Below, in pieces: positions 54,294-63,299 of a stretch of DNA of 64,000 nucleotides. A program made the position numbers and the translations under genes. Numbering within the stretch: position 1 is the stretch's first letter; every line of letters begins with the position of its first letter. Source of the stretch: Pseudomonadota bacterium (lineage in GTDB: Bacteria; Pseudomonadota; Alphaproteobacteria; Sphingomonadales; Sphingomonadaceae); assembly GCA_023400405.1 (NCBI GenBank), contig JAEXFD010000005.1, forward strand, positions 1-64,000. The letters are read 5' to 3'. Below the pieces are notes generated by a model. The model was given only the letters and a program-made list of their open reading frames with translations. It was not told the DNA's origin and did no database searches.

Positions 54294-54347
54294 ACCTGGG
54301 TAAAGCTGGCGTTGAATGACGTGGAGAAGCTGTTCGGCCGGAAATAG
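54294..54347 (+). pseudogene. mutL: Displaced native 3' end of mutL
   Basis: Reads TWVKLALNDVEKLFGRK-stop in high-GC codons; the current mutL ends TWVKLQHSDIEKLFGRK. No start or rest of the gene is attached, so it is a remnant left behind by the islet. Confidence 0.85.
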
Positions 54348-54352
54348 CCAGC

Positions 54353-55060
54353 TCAGCGCGGCGCCGGCATCAGGAAAACCTGGCCCTTCGCCTTGGCCCA
54401 TCGCGGCGGCAGCACGGGCGAGCCGTCCGCGGTACCGCTGAAATCGACGACGCAGATCCCGCCAAGCTGGCGGTGCTGGGCGCAGCCGACGCCGGCGAAG
54501 CGGAAGTCCGATCCGAACAGCAGCGCGCGGTGGCCGCGGCTGCGCACGCCGTCGTCGACGATCAGGCTGCGCACCACGGCGCCGGCATCACCCATGCCGT
54601 AATAAATGCCTTCGCCGACATAGATGTCGCCGCCGCGCCGCTTGACCCGTTCGCCGGGCGAGAGTCCCGCCCGCGAGACATGGCCGGTGCCGCCGGCCGT
54701 GCCCTGATCGTCGGCATGGTCCTGCGCAGCCAGCATCAGCAGCTTGCCAAGGTCGAGCGGCGGCAGCGGCGCCTGGCGCTCGAGGAAGTCGATCGCCTCG
54801 TCGACGGCGTCCGTCCCCTCGTTGGTCACCACGCCGTTCGGGTCGCCGGGAAGCAGGAGCAGTCGCCCGTCGAAATGGCGGCGATAGTCCCGGAGCCGCT
54901 CGGCATAATCACGGGGATGGGCGCGGGCATCGTTGATCTCGGCCAGGACGTCGCGCTCGATCCGCGCCGGAGTGGGGCCATCATCGGCGCGTGCGGCGAA
55001 GCTCGCGACCATCATCCCACCCAAGCCCATCATCGCGAGGGCACGACCAAAGCCAATCAT
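54353..55060 (-). CDS. Secreted CAP (SCP/PR1)-domain protein
   Basis: A 235-aa protein with a signal peptide (LAMMGLGGMMVASFAARAD). CAP-domain pattern: VLAEINDARAHPRDYAERLR, LMLAAQDHADDQGTAGGTGH (His in QDHADDQ and GH), GEGIYYG, VDDGVRSRGHRALLFGSDFRF, CVVDFSG. CAP proteins are extracellular with roles in lipid binding or proteolysis; specific function unknown. Its 3' end lies 5 nt from the mutL tail remnant. Confidence 0.85.
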   Translation of the reverse strand: MIGFGRALAMMGLGGMMVASFAARADDGPTPARIERDVLAEINDARAHPRDYAERLRDYRRHFDGRLLLLPGDPNGVVTNEGTDAVDEAIDFLERQAPLPPLDLGKLLMLAAQDHADDQGTAGGTGHVSRAGLSPGERVKRRGGDIYVGEGIYYGMGDAGAVVRSLIVDDGVRSRGHRALLFGSDFRFAGVGCAQHRQLGGICVVDFSGTADGSPVLPPRWAKAKGQVFLMPAPR

Positions 55061-55298
55061 CTGAAGCGCGCTCCCCCCGGAGCCATGGCGGGCCCCGCGC
55101 CCGCCCTTGTGCCATTGCTAGCGAGACGGACTTAACCGGCTCGAAAGGCGAGCGGATATTCGGGAGTTAACCTTAGGCTGGCGCCCATTTCAGTTGCTCG
55201 GGCGCTGGAGATTGGCCTGTTCGGAAACGATTCGGGAAAGGGCTTCGCCCCCGAACGAAGCCTCATAGGGTGGTGGCTTCCATTCGGCGGCCTATGGG

Positions 55299-56195
55299 TC
55301 AACGACTCGCCATCGCGTGGACTTCGGCGATATAGCCGCCGGGGAAGCGGATGATCGCGGCGCGGCGCCCTTGTTCGGCATGGGCCGGGACCAGTGTCTC
55401 GGCACCCGCGGCGGCGGCCTTGACGAGCGTCGCGTCGAGATCGGGGACCGCATAGCCGGTGAGTTCGCGCCCATAGGGCCAGGGCAATTGTCCATCCGAC
55501 ACGATGACGGTCATCCGGCCATAGCCCGTGCTTAGCCGGACTCGGCGATACGTCTTGCCCGGCTGGCCGATCTCGTCGCCCGGCGCCGCCTTCACGTCGG
55601 ATTCGATCCGGGCATGGGCGAAGCCGGTCCAGGCGTGCAGAAAGAGCGGCGCGGCCTCCGGCGTGAGATAGATTCGGTTTTCCGGGATGGTGGCGAGTGC
55701 CGGGTAGCTCGGCTTGGTCGTATGCCAATAGAGCTGCATGTTCACGCCGCCGGGCCATTGCACGATCACGTCCCGGCCGATCGGATCGGGAAAGGTAGTG
55801 ACGAGCCGCGTCGCGCCGTGCCGCATTGCGGCGGCAACGGCTCGATCGATGTCGGTGACCAGATAGCCGGTCCGCTCGACGCCGAACGGAGCGGGGATCG
55901 GCGTCAGGAAGCCGAAGACCGAAAACGAACCCATCGGCGTGAGGACGATCTGGGACTGGGTCTTGCTGCTCGTGGGCGTCACCTGGAACTCGCCCTTCTT
56001 CCCGGCGGTGCCGCCGAAGGTCGCGACCAGGCTGGCGACCAGGCGATCGAAGTCGGCGGGCGCCACATAGACATGAGTCGAATCATATTGCGGACCGATG
56101 GCGAAATCGTCGGCGGCAACGGGCTGCGCCTGCGCGATTGCCGCGGGCGCCGTGCCGGCGAGGGCGACCGCAATCAAGAGGGCGATGCGCTTCAT
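55299..56195 (-). CDS. Exported VOC/glyoxalase-fold protein
   Basis: A 298-aa protein with a signal peptide (IALLIAVALAGTAPAAIAQ) and two VOC-like modules: DSTHVYVAPADFDRLVASLV...TGYLVTDIDRAVAAAMRHGA and FAHARIESDV...GYAVPDLDATLVKAAAAGAE, ending RFPGGYIAEVHAM. Periplasmic VOC proteins are unusual; substrate unknown. It lies upstream of nothing obvious and downstream (in transcription) of the hydrolase gene. Confidence 0.75.
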   Translation of the reverse strand: MKRIALLIAVALAGTAPAAIAQAQPVAADDFAIGPQYDSTHVYVAPADFDRLVASLVATFGGTAGKKGEFQVTPTSSKTQSQIVLTPMGSFSVFGFLTPIPAPFGVERTGYLVTDIDRAVAAAMRHGATRLVTTFPDPIGRDVIVQWPGGVNMQLYWHTTKPSYPALATIPENRIYLTPEAAPLFLHAWTGFAHARIESDVKAAPGDEIGQPGKTYRRVRLSTGYGRMTVIVSDGQLPWPYGRELTGYAVPDLDATLVKAAAAGAETLVPAHAEQGRRAAIIRFPGGYIAEVHAMASR

Positions 56196-56260
56196 CTTCG
56201 TCTCCGAGCAGGGATGCGGAGAGGCGAGGGACTTGCTCCCCGACCTCCCCGCCCGATCGA

Positions 56261-57097
56261 TCAGGCGCGCACGAAGACGAGCAGGTCCGGGTTGATCACC
56301 TCGGCATCGACCGTCAGCATCCCGTGCGAGAAGCCGGGATAGATTTTGAGCGTGGCGTTCGGCAGCAGCTTGGCCTGCATTTCGGCGCCCTGATGATAGG
56401 GGACGACCTGATCGTCGTCGCCGGCGAGCACCAGGGTCGGCACCGTCATCGCCTTCAGGTCTTCCGTCTGATCGGTTTCGGAGAAGGCCTTGATCCCGTC
56501 ATAATGGGCCTTGATGCTGCCCATCATCGACTGGCGCCACCAATTGTCGATCACGCCCGGCAAGACCTTCGCACCCTCGCGATTGAAACCGTAAAACGGC
56601 CCTGCGGCGACGTCGCGGAAAAATTGCGCGCGATTCTTGGCCGTGCCGTCGCGAAAGCCGTCGAACACCTCGAGCGGCAGGCCGTTCGGATAAGCCTCGG
56701 TCTTGGCCATGATCGGCGGCACGGCGCTGACGAGGACTGCCTTGGCGACGCGCCCCTGCGGAATGCCATGCTGCGCGACATAGCGCGCGACTTCGCCACC
56801 GCCGGTCGAATGGCCGATATGAACGGCGTTGCGCAGGTCGAGATGCTCCATCACCGCCGCGGCATCGGCGGCATAATGATCCATGTCGTGGCCGTCGCTC
56901 ACCTGGGACGACCGGCCGTGGCCGCGCCGGTCATGCGCGACGACGCGATAGCCATTGTTGAGGAAGAACATCATCTGGGCGTCCCAGTCGTCGGACGAGA
57001 GCGGCCAGCCATGGTGGAAGACGATGGGCTGGGCGTCCCTCGGACCCCAGTCCTTGTAGAAGATCTCGGTGCCGTCCTGCGTGGTGACGTAGCTCAT
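56261..57097 (-). CDS. Alpha/beta hydrolase, cofactor-free haloperoxidase/esterase type
   Basis: A 278-aa hydrolase: oxyanion HHGWPLSSDDWD, DRRGHGRSSQV, nucleophile GHSTGGGEVARYV, acid DDDQVVPY, and His in YPGFSHGM. This matches the non-haem chloroperoxidase group (arylesterase/perhydrolase activity). No signal peptide, so cytosolic. Physiological substrate unknown. Confidence 0.92.
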   Translation of the reverse strand: MSYVTTQDGTEIFYKDWGPRDAQPIVFHHGWPLSSDDWDAQMMFFLNNGYRVVAHDRRGHGRSSQVSDGHDMDHYAADAAAVMEHLDLRNAVHIGHSTGGGEVARYVAQHGIPQGRVAKAVLVSAVPPIMAKTEAYPNGLPLEVFDGFRDGTAKNRAQFFRDVAAGPFYGFNREGAKVLPGVIDNWWRQSMMGSIKAHYDGIKAFSETDQTEDLKAMTVPTLVLAGDDDQVVPYHQGAEMQAKLLPNATLKIYPGFSHGMLTVDAEVINPDLLVFVRA

Positions 57098-57296
57098 GTC
57101 GTTACTCCCTCGATGGTGGTGCGCGGTGGGACGCTACGGCGCCCGCCGGAACGCTTCTCGCAGCGCCTGGCGACGGGCGGATGACGCGCCTTGCGTGTCC
57201 GCTATCTGGTAGGGCGGAAAGCGCCGCGGGGACAATCACCCGATCGGGTGCTCGCGCGCCGGGCGGAGCGCGGCGAACGCCGGACCGATAGCGGCG

Positions 57297-59888
57297 CTAA
57301 CGCCCGATCAGCGCGGCAAGATCGACGAGCGCGCGCGGGACCGACAAGCCGGACGTCAGCGCGATATAGCGCGCGTCCCAACGGGGACCGAACTTGTTCT
57401 TGAATGCGCGCAGGCCCGAGAATCCATAGAGCCGCTCGCCATGGCCGTAGACCGCCGCCCCGAGGCGCGCCCAGACGGGGGCGAGGCGGCTGGAGGGGAG
57501 GCCGGACAGCGGCGCCAGCCCGAGATTGAAACGGGCATAGCCCTGTTCGGCGCCATATTGCAGGAGGCGGACGAACAGCAGGTCCATCGCGCCATAAGGC
57601 GTGTCCGGCAGGTGCCGCATCAGATCGACCGACAGCTCCTCCCGGTTCGCAGTCTTCCAGATATTGGCGAAGGCGACGATCCGGCCTTCGAGCCGGAGCA
57701 CCGCGCAATCGAACCGTTCGAGATAGTCGAGATCGAAGCGGCCGAGGCTGAAGCCCTTCTCGCTTCCCGTCTTGCCGGCGAGCCAGGCCTTGGAAACCTG
57801 CGCCAGCTCGGCCGCGTGCGCGCGGACCTGCGCGGCGGGAAGCACGGCGAAGTCGAGCCCGGCTGCGGTCGCGCGCTTGACCGAATAGCGCAGCGACTTG
57901 AAGGCCGGCCCTTCCAGGCGATAGCCGTCGGTGAGATCGACCAGCGCCTCGTCGCCATATTTGATCGGCTGGAGCCCGAGCTCGACGACGAGCGGGAGCA
58001 TCGCGGTGCTCACCTGGAAGAGGCAGAGCCGGCCATGCGCGGCGTCGCTGAGCCGCCGCAATTCCCAGACCAGTTCGGACCAGGCGGCGGGCGGCCCGAC
58101 CGGATCGCCCATGGTGATCCAGCTGCGGCCCTGCACTCGATACATCAGGAAGGCATCGCCGGCGGCCGAGACGAGGAAGTTCTTGTCGCCGGTATAGGCG
58201 AGCATCGCATCGGCGCGGCCGCTGACCGCCATCGCCCGTTCGGCGACCTCGACGGGAAGCTCGCGCCGCTCGGCGACGCGCGGCGGGGCCGACATCAGCC
58301 GCCAGAACGCCCAGGCGCCGAGCAGCACGGTTGCGCCGAGGGTTGCGCGCAGGAAGCGCGGCGCATCGCCATGCCAGGCGAAATCCCACCACAAGGTTTC
58401 GGAATAAGGGGTCCGCTTGTAGGCGAAGAAGCCGATCCAGGTGCTGAGCGCGACTGCAACGAGGGCCGCCGCCCACCACCAGCGTGCAAAGGGTGCCGCC
58501 GAAACGCCGGCATCGCGGTAAAAGGCGTCGCGGCCCTGGTGCAGCAGCGTGGCCAGCACCAGCAGCACGGTCGCTTCCTCGAAATCGAAGCCCTTGGCGA
58601 GCGAGAAGGCGATGCCCGCGAGAAGCAGGATCCGCGCTGCGATCAGTCCGCTGCGCAGCCGTGCCTGCAGTGCCGGCGCGATCAGCAGCAGCGCCGTGCC
58701 CGCGACGCTGGCGCCGAAATGCGACGCTTCGATGAAGGGCAGGGGGAGCAGTTCGGCGAGCGAATGCATGCGGTGGGGCAGGCCGGGCAGGGCGCCCGAG
58801 ACGAGCAGGACGATCCCGCCGCCAAACGCAAGCACGGCCGACAGCGTCGGCACCAGCGTCTCCACGCCGCGCTGCACGGCGGAAAGCCCGGCGGCGACGG
58901 GATGGCGCAGCCGCCGGCCCTCGAGCGCGAGCACCAGGCTTCCCGCCACGGCGAGCGGCAGGAAGTAATAGATGAGGCGGTAGAGCAGCAGCGCCGCGAA
59001 CAACTCGCTGCGCTCGACCGGGACGAGCGCCAGCATCGTGGCTTCGAACACGCCGATTCCGCCGGGCACATGGGTGACGAGCCCGACCAGGATCGCAAGC
59101 GCATAGGCAAGGAAGAACGCGCCGTAGAAGCCGGGCTCCGCGCTCGGCACCAGGACGAACAGCACCCCCGACGCGCAGGCGAGGTCGAAGGCCGCGGTCG
59201 CGATCTGGAGCGCCATGATGCCCGAGCCGGGCAGCGGAACGCTCGCCTTGCCGACGCGCAACTCGGTGGTGCCGGCCTGACGGAGGAAGAGCAGCGCGGC
59301 GATGCCGCCGAACAGGAGCACGCCTGCGATGTGCTGGGCCAGCACGCCGATGGTGAGCGTGCTGACGGTCAGCGGTGCGGTGGCGAGCAGCAGCGCCACG
59401 CCGGTCACCGCGACGATGCCGCCCCAGAAGGTGAACGACGCGATCAGCGTCACGCGGGCAACGGCGGCAAGATCGAGTCCCGCGGCGCCATAGACGCGCA
59501 TCCGCGCCGACCCACCGGTGAGCAGCGACAGGCCGAGATTGTTGCTCAGCGTGTAGCTGGTGAACGAGGCCAGCGCCGCGGTCCGCCAGGGCAGCGGCCG
59601 GCCGATCGTCCGCAGCGCCAGCACGTCGTAGAAAGTCAGCGCGAGATAGCTGGCCGTGGTCAGCGCGACGGCAAGGCCGATCCGCTCCGCGCCGACGGCG
59701 CGCAGGGCCTCGCGGACGTCCCGGAAATGCACTTCGAGCAGCGCGGTGCGCAGGGCCTCGAAGCCGAGCAGCCCCATGGCAAGCACGGCGGCGAGCGCCA
59801 GCGCGTGGCGGTGTGAAGTGATCCAGTCGCTGAGGCGTTGCCGGGTCGCCTTGGCGCTCAGATGCGCGTCCAGTCCTGCGACTTGCAC
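57297..59888 (-). CDS. mprF: Bifunctional lysyl/alanyl-phosphatidylglycerol synthase and flippase (MprF/LpiA)
   Basis: A 863-aa protein. The N-terminal ~500 residues hold about 13-14 TM helices including the flippase region (SYTLSNNLGLSLLTGGSARM, THVPGGIGVFEA). The C-terminal DUF2156 synthase domain (~540-860) has TGDKNFLVSAAGDAFLMYRV, GDPVGP, KYGDEALVDL, LRYSVKRATAAG, YGAMDLLFVRLL and FSGLRAFKNKFGPRW. It transfers an amino acid from aminoacyl-tRNA to phosphatidylglycerol. The GTG at 59888 has GGGGGA 5 nt upstream; an ATG at 59909 is the alternative. It overlaps the DUF2147 gene and forms an operon with virJ. Confidence 0.92.
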   Translation of the reverse strand: MQVAGLDAHLSAKATRQRLSDWITSHRHALALAAVLAMGLLGFEALRTALLEVHFRDVREALRAVGAERIGLAVALTTASYLALTFYDVLALRTIGRPLPWRTAALASFTSYTLSNNLGLSLLTGGSARMRVYGAAGLDLAAVARVTLIASFTFWGGIVAVTGVALLLATAPLTVSTLTIGVLAQHIAGVLLFGGIAALLFLRQAGTTELRVGKASVPLPGSGIMALQIATAAFDLACASGVLFVLVPSAEPGFYGAFFLAYALAILVGLVTHVPGGIGVFEATMLALVPVERSELFAALLLYRLIYYFLPLAVAGSLVLALEGRRLRHPVAAGLSAVQRGVETLVPTLSAVLAFGGGIVLLVSGALPGLPHRMHSLAELLPLPFIEASHFGASVAGTALLLIAPALQARLRSGLIAARILLLAGIAFSLAKGFDFEEATVLLVLATLLHQGRDAFYRDAGVSAAPFARWWWAAALVAVALSTWIGFFAYKRTPYSETLWWDFAWHGDAPRFLRATLGATVLLGAWAFWRLMSAPPRVAERRELPVEVAERAMAVSGRADAMLAYTGDKNFLVSAAGDAFLMYRVQGRSWITMGDPVGPPAAWSELVWELRRLSDAAHGRLCLFQVSTAMLPLVVELGLQPIKYGDEALVDLTDGYRLEGPAFKSLRYSVKRATAAGLDFAVLPAAQVRAHAAELAQVSKAWLAGKTGSEKGFSLGRFDLDYLERFDCAVLRLEGRIVAFANIWKTANREELSVDLMRHLPDTPYGAMDLLFVRLLQYGAEQGYARFNLGLAPLSGLPSSRLAPVWARLGAAVYGHGERLYGFSGLRAFKNKFGPRWDARYIALTSGLSVPRALVDLAALIGR

Positions 59889-60274
59889 AACATTCCCCCG
59901 ATCAGACATCCGGAGATGCGTAGCACATTTTGATTGGTCTGGACGATGTGCGACGAAAAGCGCCGACCCATATCGGGCACATAGACGGTGCCGTCCCAGC
60001 GCCTGGCCGAGCTCTGGTGGTAGTCGCTGAGCAGCTGGATGCCGACCAGTTCGTTGACGCCCGAATCGCGCGCGTCGGACTCGGCTTCGCGTGTCGCCGC
60101 GACGATCGATCCGCAAATCTGCTGTCCGCACGACTGGATACGCACCGCGAGCGAGCGGCTGGGATTGGTCCAGGTGCCGAAGGGCGTCGCGGCGGCGGAC
60201 GTCGCGCCTCCATTGGCCGAAGCGGTGCTAGTGGTGGCGGCGAGTGCGAGCAGCGGAATGAGCAGCTTCTTCAT
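59858..60274 (-). CDS. Exported DUF2147-family protein
   Basis: A 138-aa protein with a signal peptide (MKKLLIPLLALAATTSTASA). DUF2147 traits: FGTWTNPSRSLAVRIQSCGQ, ICGSIVAAT, YVPDMGRRFSSHI and C-terminal LRISGCLIGGMLCKSQDWTR; four Cys may form disulfides. Start overlaps the virJ stop (ATGA) and its end overlaps mprF by 31 nt (52 with the alternative start). A lipid- or envelope-related role is suggested only by operon context. Confidence 0.85.
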   Translation of the reverse strand: MKKLLIPLLALAATTSTASANGGATSAAATPFGTWTNPSRSLAVRIQSCGQQICGSIVAATREAESDARDSGVNELVGIQLLSDYHQSSARRWDGTVYVPDMGRRFSSHIVQTNQNVLRISGCLIGGMLCKSQDWTRI

Positions 60275-61017
60275 GACGGAATCCGGGTTGGAGGAGGAAG
60301 GAGATGCGCCAGCGCGCCGAGGACGGTCGCGATGAGGCGGCTATGGTCGCTGTTGAGGAAATGGCCGCCGGGCAGGGAGACGGTGCGCACATTGGGCATC
60401 GTCAAGCTGGGGCAGAGGCTATCGGTCTCGGCGGCGCCGCGGATGCACGTCAGCCTGATCCAGTCGAGCCGACGGGCCTCTGCAGGTCCCGCGTCCGGGG
60501 CCCCGCGATAGGCGAGTCCCGAGGGATCGGCGCGGAAAAAGGCAGTCTGGCCCGGAACGACCAGCACCACCGATGCCACCTTGGCGCGCAGGTCGGCCGG
60601 GAGGTCGACAAGGCCGACCCGCGCGATGTCCGAGCCGAACGACTGGCCGATCACGATGACCTTGCGCGCCCCGGTCTTGGCCAGCGTCTCGCGGATCCCG
60701 TTCGCAACGATCGCATCGACTTCGGCCCGAGTCCGGCGGAAGCGGAACTGGGTCGGCGAGGCGACGCCGAGCACGGGCACGCCGCGATCTGCCATCGCGT
60801 TCGCGACATAGGGGCCCAGGCCGAAGCGCAGTCCCATGTCCCCCGAGAAGAGGACGGCCGCGATCGGCTCGGGGCGATCGATTTCGCCGAACAAGTGGAC
60901 CGGATCGCGATCGAAATAGCCGGCGGCGGCATAGAGCGAGACCGGGACCGAAAGGACCGCGACCACGACAATTGCCAACCAGGCCTTCCAGCTCCGGAAA
61001 ACCGCCCCCAAACGCAT
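60271..61017 (-). CDS. VirJ/AcvB-type alpha/beta hydrolase
   Basis: A 248-aa single-domain VirJ-like protein with an N-terminal membrane anchor or signal (LAIVVVAVLSVPVSLYAAAG). Motifs: AAVLFSGDMGLRFGLGPYVA, VPVLGVASPTQFRFRRT, nucleophile VIGQSFGSDI, and C-terminal LPGGHFLNSD. In Agrobacterium, AcvB in an operon with lpiA hydrolyses lysyl-phosphatidylglycerol; the same pairing here with mprF predicts that function. AGGTGA precedes the ATG by 5 nt. Full-length AcvB has two such domains; this has one. Confidence 0.87.
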   Translation of the reverse strand: MRLGAVFRSWKAWLAIVVVAVLSVPVSLYAAAGYFDRDPVHLFGEIDRPEPIAAVLFSGDMGLRFGLGPYVANAMADRGVPVLGVASPTQFRFRRTRAEVDAIVANGIRETLAKTGARKVIVIGQSFGSDIARVGLVDLPADLRAKVASVVLVVPGQTAFFRADPSGLAYRGAPDAGPAEARRLDWIRLTCIRGAAETDSLCPSLTMPNVRTVSLPGGHFLNSDHSRLIATVLGALAHLLPPPTRIPS

Positions 61018-61165
61018 CAACTCACCTGCCAATGCCTGCCCCACCCCGGTGCCGGCGATGCCAATCTCTATCGTACCTATAGAGGATTGCAGATGAGCGG
61101 AAGCTGAACATCGGCAATAGACCGTCGCGTCGCCCGCGAGCGCGCCGTGTCTTGAGCCCAAAGGC

Positions 61166-62572
61166 ATGCCGCGTTCGATCGAATGCCTATTTCCCGAGCC
61201 GACGGGTTGGTGCATCGGCGTTCCGACGGAGCGGGGATGGCAGGAGTATTTCGGCGATGGCGGTTCCCGTGAAGCGATCCTGGGAGCGATCCGGCAGGCC
61301 TGGCGCCGCGTGCCGGCCTTGAGACTCGCCGTCGCCGGAGCATTTCGCTCGCTTCGAACTCCAAATTATCGGCTTTGGGCCGCCGGCGCGCTGGTCTCGA
61401 ACGTCGGGACCTGGATGCAGCGGGTCGCGCAGGACTGGCTGGTGCTGACCCAGCTGACCCAGCATAGCGCTTCGGCGGTCGGAGTCGTGATGGGGCTCCA
61501 ATTCGGGCCGCAGCTCCTGTTGCTGCCCTGGACGGGTTTCGCGGCGGACCATTTCGACCAGCGCAAGCTGCTGATCGCGACGCAGACCGCGATGGGTCTC
61601 CTTGCGCTGATCCTCGCCGCGTTGACGATCGGTGGAGTCGTGCAGCTCTGGCAGGTGGAAGTGCTCGCCTTCCTGCAGGGCTGTGCCGCCGCGTTCGACG
61701 CGCCCGTGCGGCAGACCTTCGTCGCGCAGCTCGTCACCAACGAGGACCTGTCGAACGCGATCGCGCTCAACTCCACGTCGTTCAATGCCGCGCGGATGGT
61801 GGGGCCGGGTGTGGCCGGCATCACCATTGCGGCGGTGGGCACGGGGTGGGCCTTTGCGATCAACGCCGCGTCGTTCGCCGCGGTGCTGCTCTCGCTGCTG
61901 CGCCTGCGCATGTCGGAGATCCGCGTCCCGGCCCGCGCGGCGCGGGCGAAGGGCAGCCTCTTCGAGGGATTCCGTTACGTCCGAAGCCGGCCCGACCTGA
62001 TGACCATCCTGGCCATGCTGTTCCTGATCGGCACCTTCGGCCTCAACTTCCCGATCTTCATCGCGACGATGGCGGTGCGCGTCTTTCACGCCGATGCGCA
62101 GGGGTTCGGGCTGCTTTCTTCGATCATGGCGGTCGGCACCATGTCGGGCGCGCTGCTGGCCGCGGGGCGCGACAAGATCGGCTTCGGCTCGATCCTCTCC
62201 GGCGCCGCGGTGTTCGGAATCGGCTGCACGCTGGCGGCGTTCGCGCCGGACTATTGGGCATTCGCCGCGCTGCTCGTGGTGATCGGCGTGGCCGCTCTGA
62301 CCTTCATCAACGCGACCAACAGCCTGATGCAGCTGGGCACCGAACCTTCGATGCGCGGCCGGGTGATCGCCATCCGCATCGCGGTGGGACTCGGCGGCAC
62401 GCCGATCGGGGCACCGATCGTCGGCTGGGTCGCGGACAGCTGGGGTCCGCGCTGGGCGATCGGAGTCGCCGCGCTTGCCGGCTTCGCCGCTGCCGCGATC
62501 GGCGCGATGTTCCTGCGCAGTCGGCGGAGCGCGGGCGGGGACGGGAACGGGCTGGCCGGCGGATCGCTTTAG
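61166..62572 (+). CDS. MFS exporter (EntS/MFS_3 type)
   Basis: A 468-aa frame with 12 predicted TM helices beginning near residue 70 (FRSLRTPNYRLWAAGALVSN, VGTWMQRVAQDWLVLTQLT, AFDAPVRQTFVAQLVTNEDL). These are hallmarks of the enterobactin-exporter-like MFS_3 family. The N-terminal ~55 residues are not hydrophobic and lack a good ribosome site at 61166; the true start may be GTG 61310 or nearby. Divergent from virJ. Substrate unknown. Confidence 0.85.
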   Translation: MPRSIECLFPEPTGWCIGVPTERGWQEYFGDGGSREAILGAIRQAWRRVPALRLAVAGAFRSLRTPNYRLWAAGALVSNVGTWMQRVAQDWLVLTQLTQHSASAVGVVMGLQFGPQLLLLPWTGFAADHFDQRKLLIATQTAMGLLALILAALTIGGVVQLWQVEVLAFLQGCAAAFDAPVRQTFVAQLVTNEDLSNAIALNSTSFNAARMVGPGVAGITIAAVGTGWAFAINAASFAAVLLSLLRLRMSEIRVPARAARAKGSLFEGFRYVRSRPDLMTILAMLFLIGTFGLNFPIFIATMAVRVFHADAQGFGLLSSIMAVGTMSGALLAAGRDKIGFGSILSGAAVFGIGCTLAAFAPDYWAFAALLVVIGVAALTFINATNSLMQLGTEPSMRGRVIAIRIAVGLGGTPIGAPIVGWVADSWGPRWAIGVAALAGFAAAAIGAMFLRSRRSAGGDGNGLAGGSL

Positions 62573-62603
62573 GGACTTGGAAATCCGGGCGATCTCACTT
62601 ATG

Positions 62604-62615
62604 TACCGATCATTA
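62604..62615. promoter_or_regulatory. TetR-type operator-like site over the tetR start
   Basis: TACCGATCATTA, related to the palindrome TACCGGCCGGTA at 63249 and to 63296-63307. It ends at the first base of the tetR ATG, suited to autorepression. Confidence 0.45.
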
Positions 62616-63226
62616 TGAAAGCCGATGTTTCCGTTGCGACCAAGGGCCGCCCGCGCGAATTCTGCACGGACATGGCCCTTGCGGCCGCGCTCCGGGTGTT
62701 CTGGACCAAGGGTTATGAGGGCGCGTCGCTGACCGACCTCACCGATGCGATGGGGATCACCCGGCCCAGCCTTTATGCCGCGTTCGGCAACAAGGAAGAG
62801 CTGTTCCGCAAGGCGCTCGACCTCTACGAGCGCGAGAAGCTCGCCTATATGCGCGAGGCGATCGCCGCACCGACCGCGCGCGCCGTCGCCGAGACGCTGC
62901 TGCGCGGCGCGCTGATGATGCAGACCAGCGACTGCGATCCGCACGGATGCCTTCGCGTGATCAGCTCGGTGGCTTGCGGCGTCGAGGCCGAATCGATCCG
63001 TGCCGAAGTGATCGCGCGGCGGCAATCCTCGCACAATGCGTTGCTCAAGCGCTTCGAACAGGCCGAGGCGGCGGGTGAGTTGCCGCAGGGAATGAATGCC
63101 GAGGGGCTGACTGCTTTCCTCTCCGCGCTGCTCCAGGGACTGAGCCTCCAGGCCGGGGCCGGGGCGAGCCGCGAGGAACTCGAGCACCTCGTCGAAACCA
63201 GCCTAAAGCTTTGGCCGACCCGCTGA
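62615..63226 (+). CDS. TetR/AcrR-family transcriptional regulator
   Basis: A 203-aa regulator: N-terminal HTH (AALRVFWTKGYEGASLTDLT, DAMGITRPSLYAAFGNKEEL, FRKALDLYE) and a TetR_C-type ligand domain (LMMQTSDCDPHGCLRVISSV). ATG at 62615. Related palindromes lie over its own start and around the downstream promoter at 63271-63299, so it probably represses itself and the genes entering the right edge. Ligand unknown. Confidence 0.92.
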   Translation: MKADVSVATKGRPREFCTDMALAAALRVFWTKGYEGASLTDLTDAMGITRPSLYAAFGNKEELFRKALDLYEREKLAYMREAIAAPTARAVAETLLRGALMMQTSDCDPHGCLRVISSVACGVEAESIRAEVIARRQSSHNALLKRFEQAEAAGELPQGMNAEGLTAFLSALLQGLSLQAGAGASREELEHLVETSLKLWPTR

Positions 63227-63248
63227 CAAAAAATACTTGGCTTAAAAC

Positions 63249-63260
63249 TACCGGCCGGTA
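63249..63260. promoter_or_regulatory. Perfect palindrome TACCGGCCGGTA
   Basis: A 12-bp perfect palindrome 11 nt upstream of the -35 hexamer at 63271. It is a typical half-site pair for TetR/AcrR-family repressors; the regulator gene ends 23 nt upstream. Confidence 0.6.
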
Positions 63261-63270
63261 TAAAAAGCCC

Positions 63271-63299
63271 TTGACGCACCGCAGCACGAGTTCTATACC
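63271..63299 (+). promoter_or_regulatory. Sigma70-type promoter
   Basis: -35 TTGACG (63271-63276), 17-nt spacer, -10 TATACC (63294-63299). The -10 overlaps the operator-like TACCAGTCAGTA. Transcript would start near 63306. Confidence 0.65.

Noticed and set aside
57441..59816. 791-codon plus-strand open frame
   Set aside because: Antisense shadow of mprF; Arg/Gln/Gly-rich with no domain.
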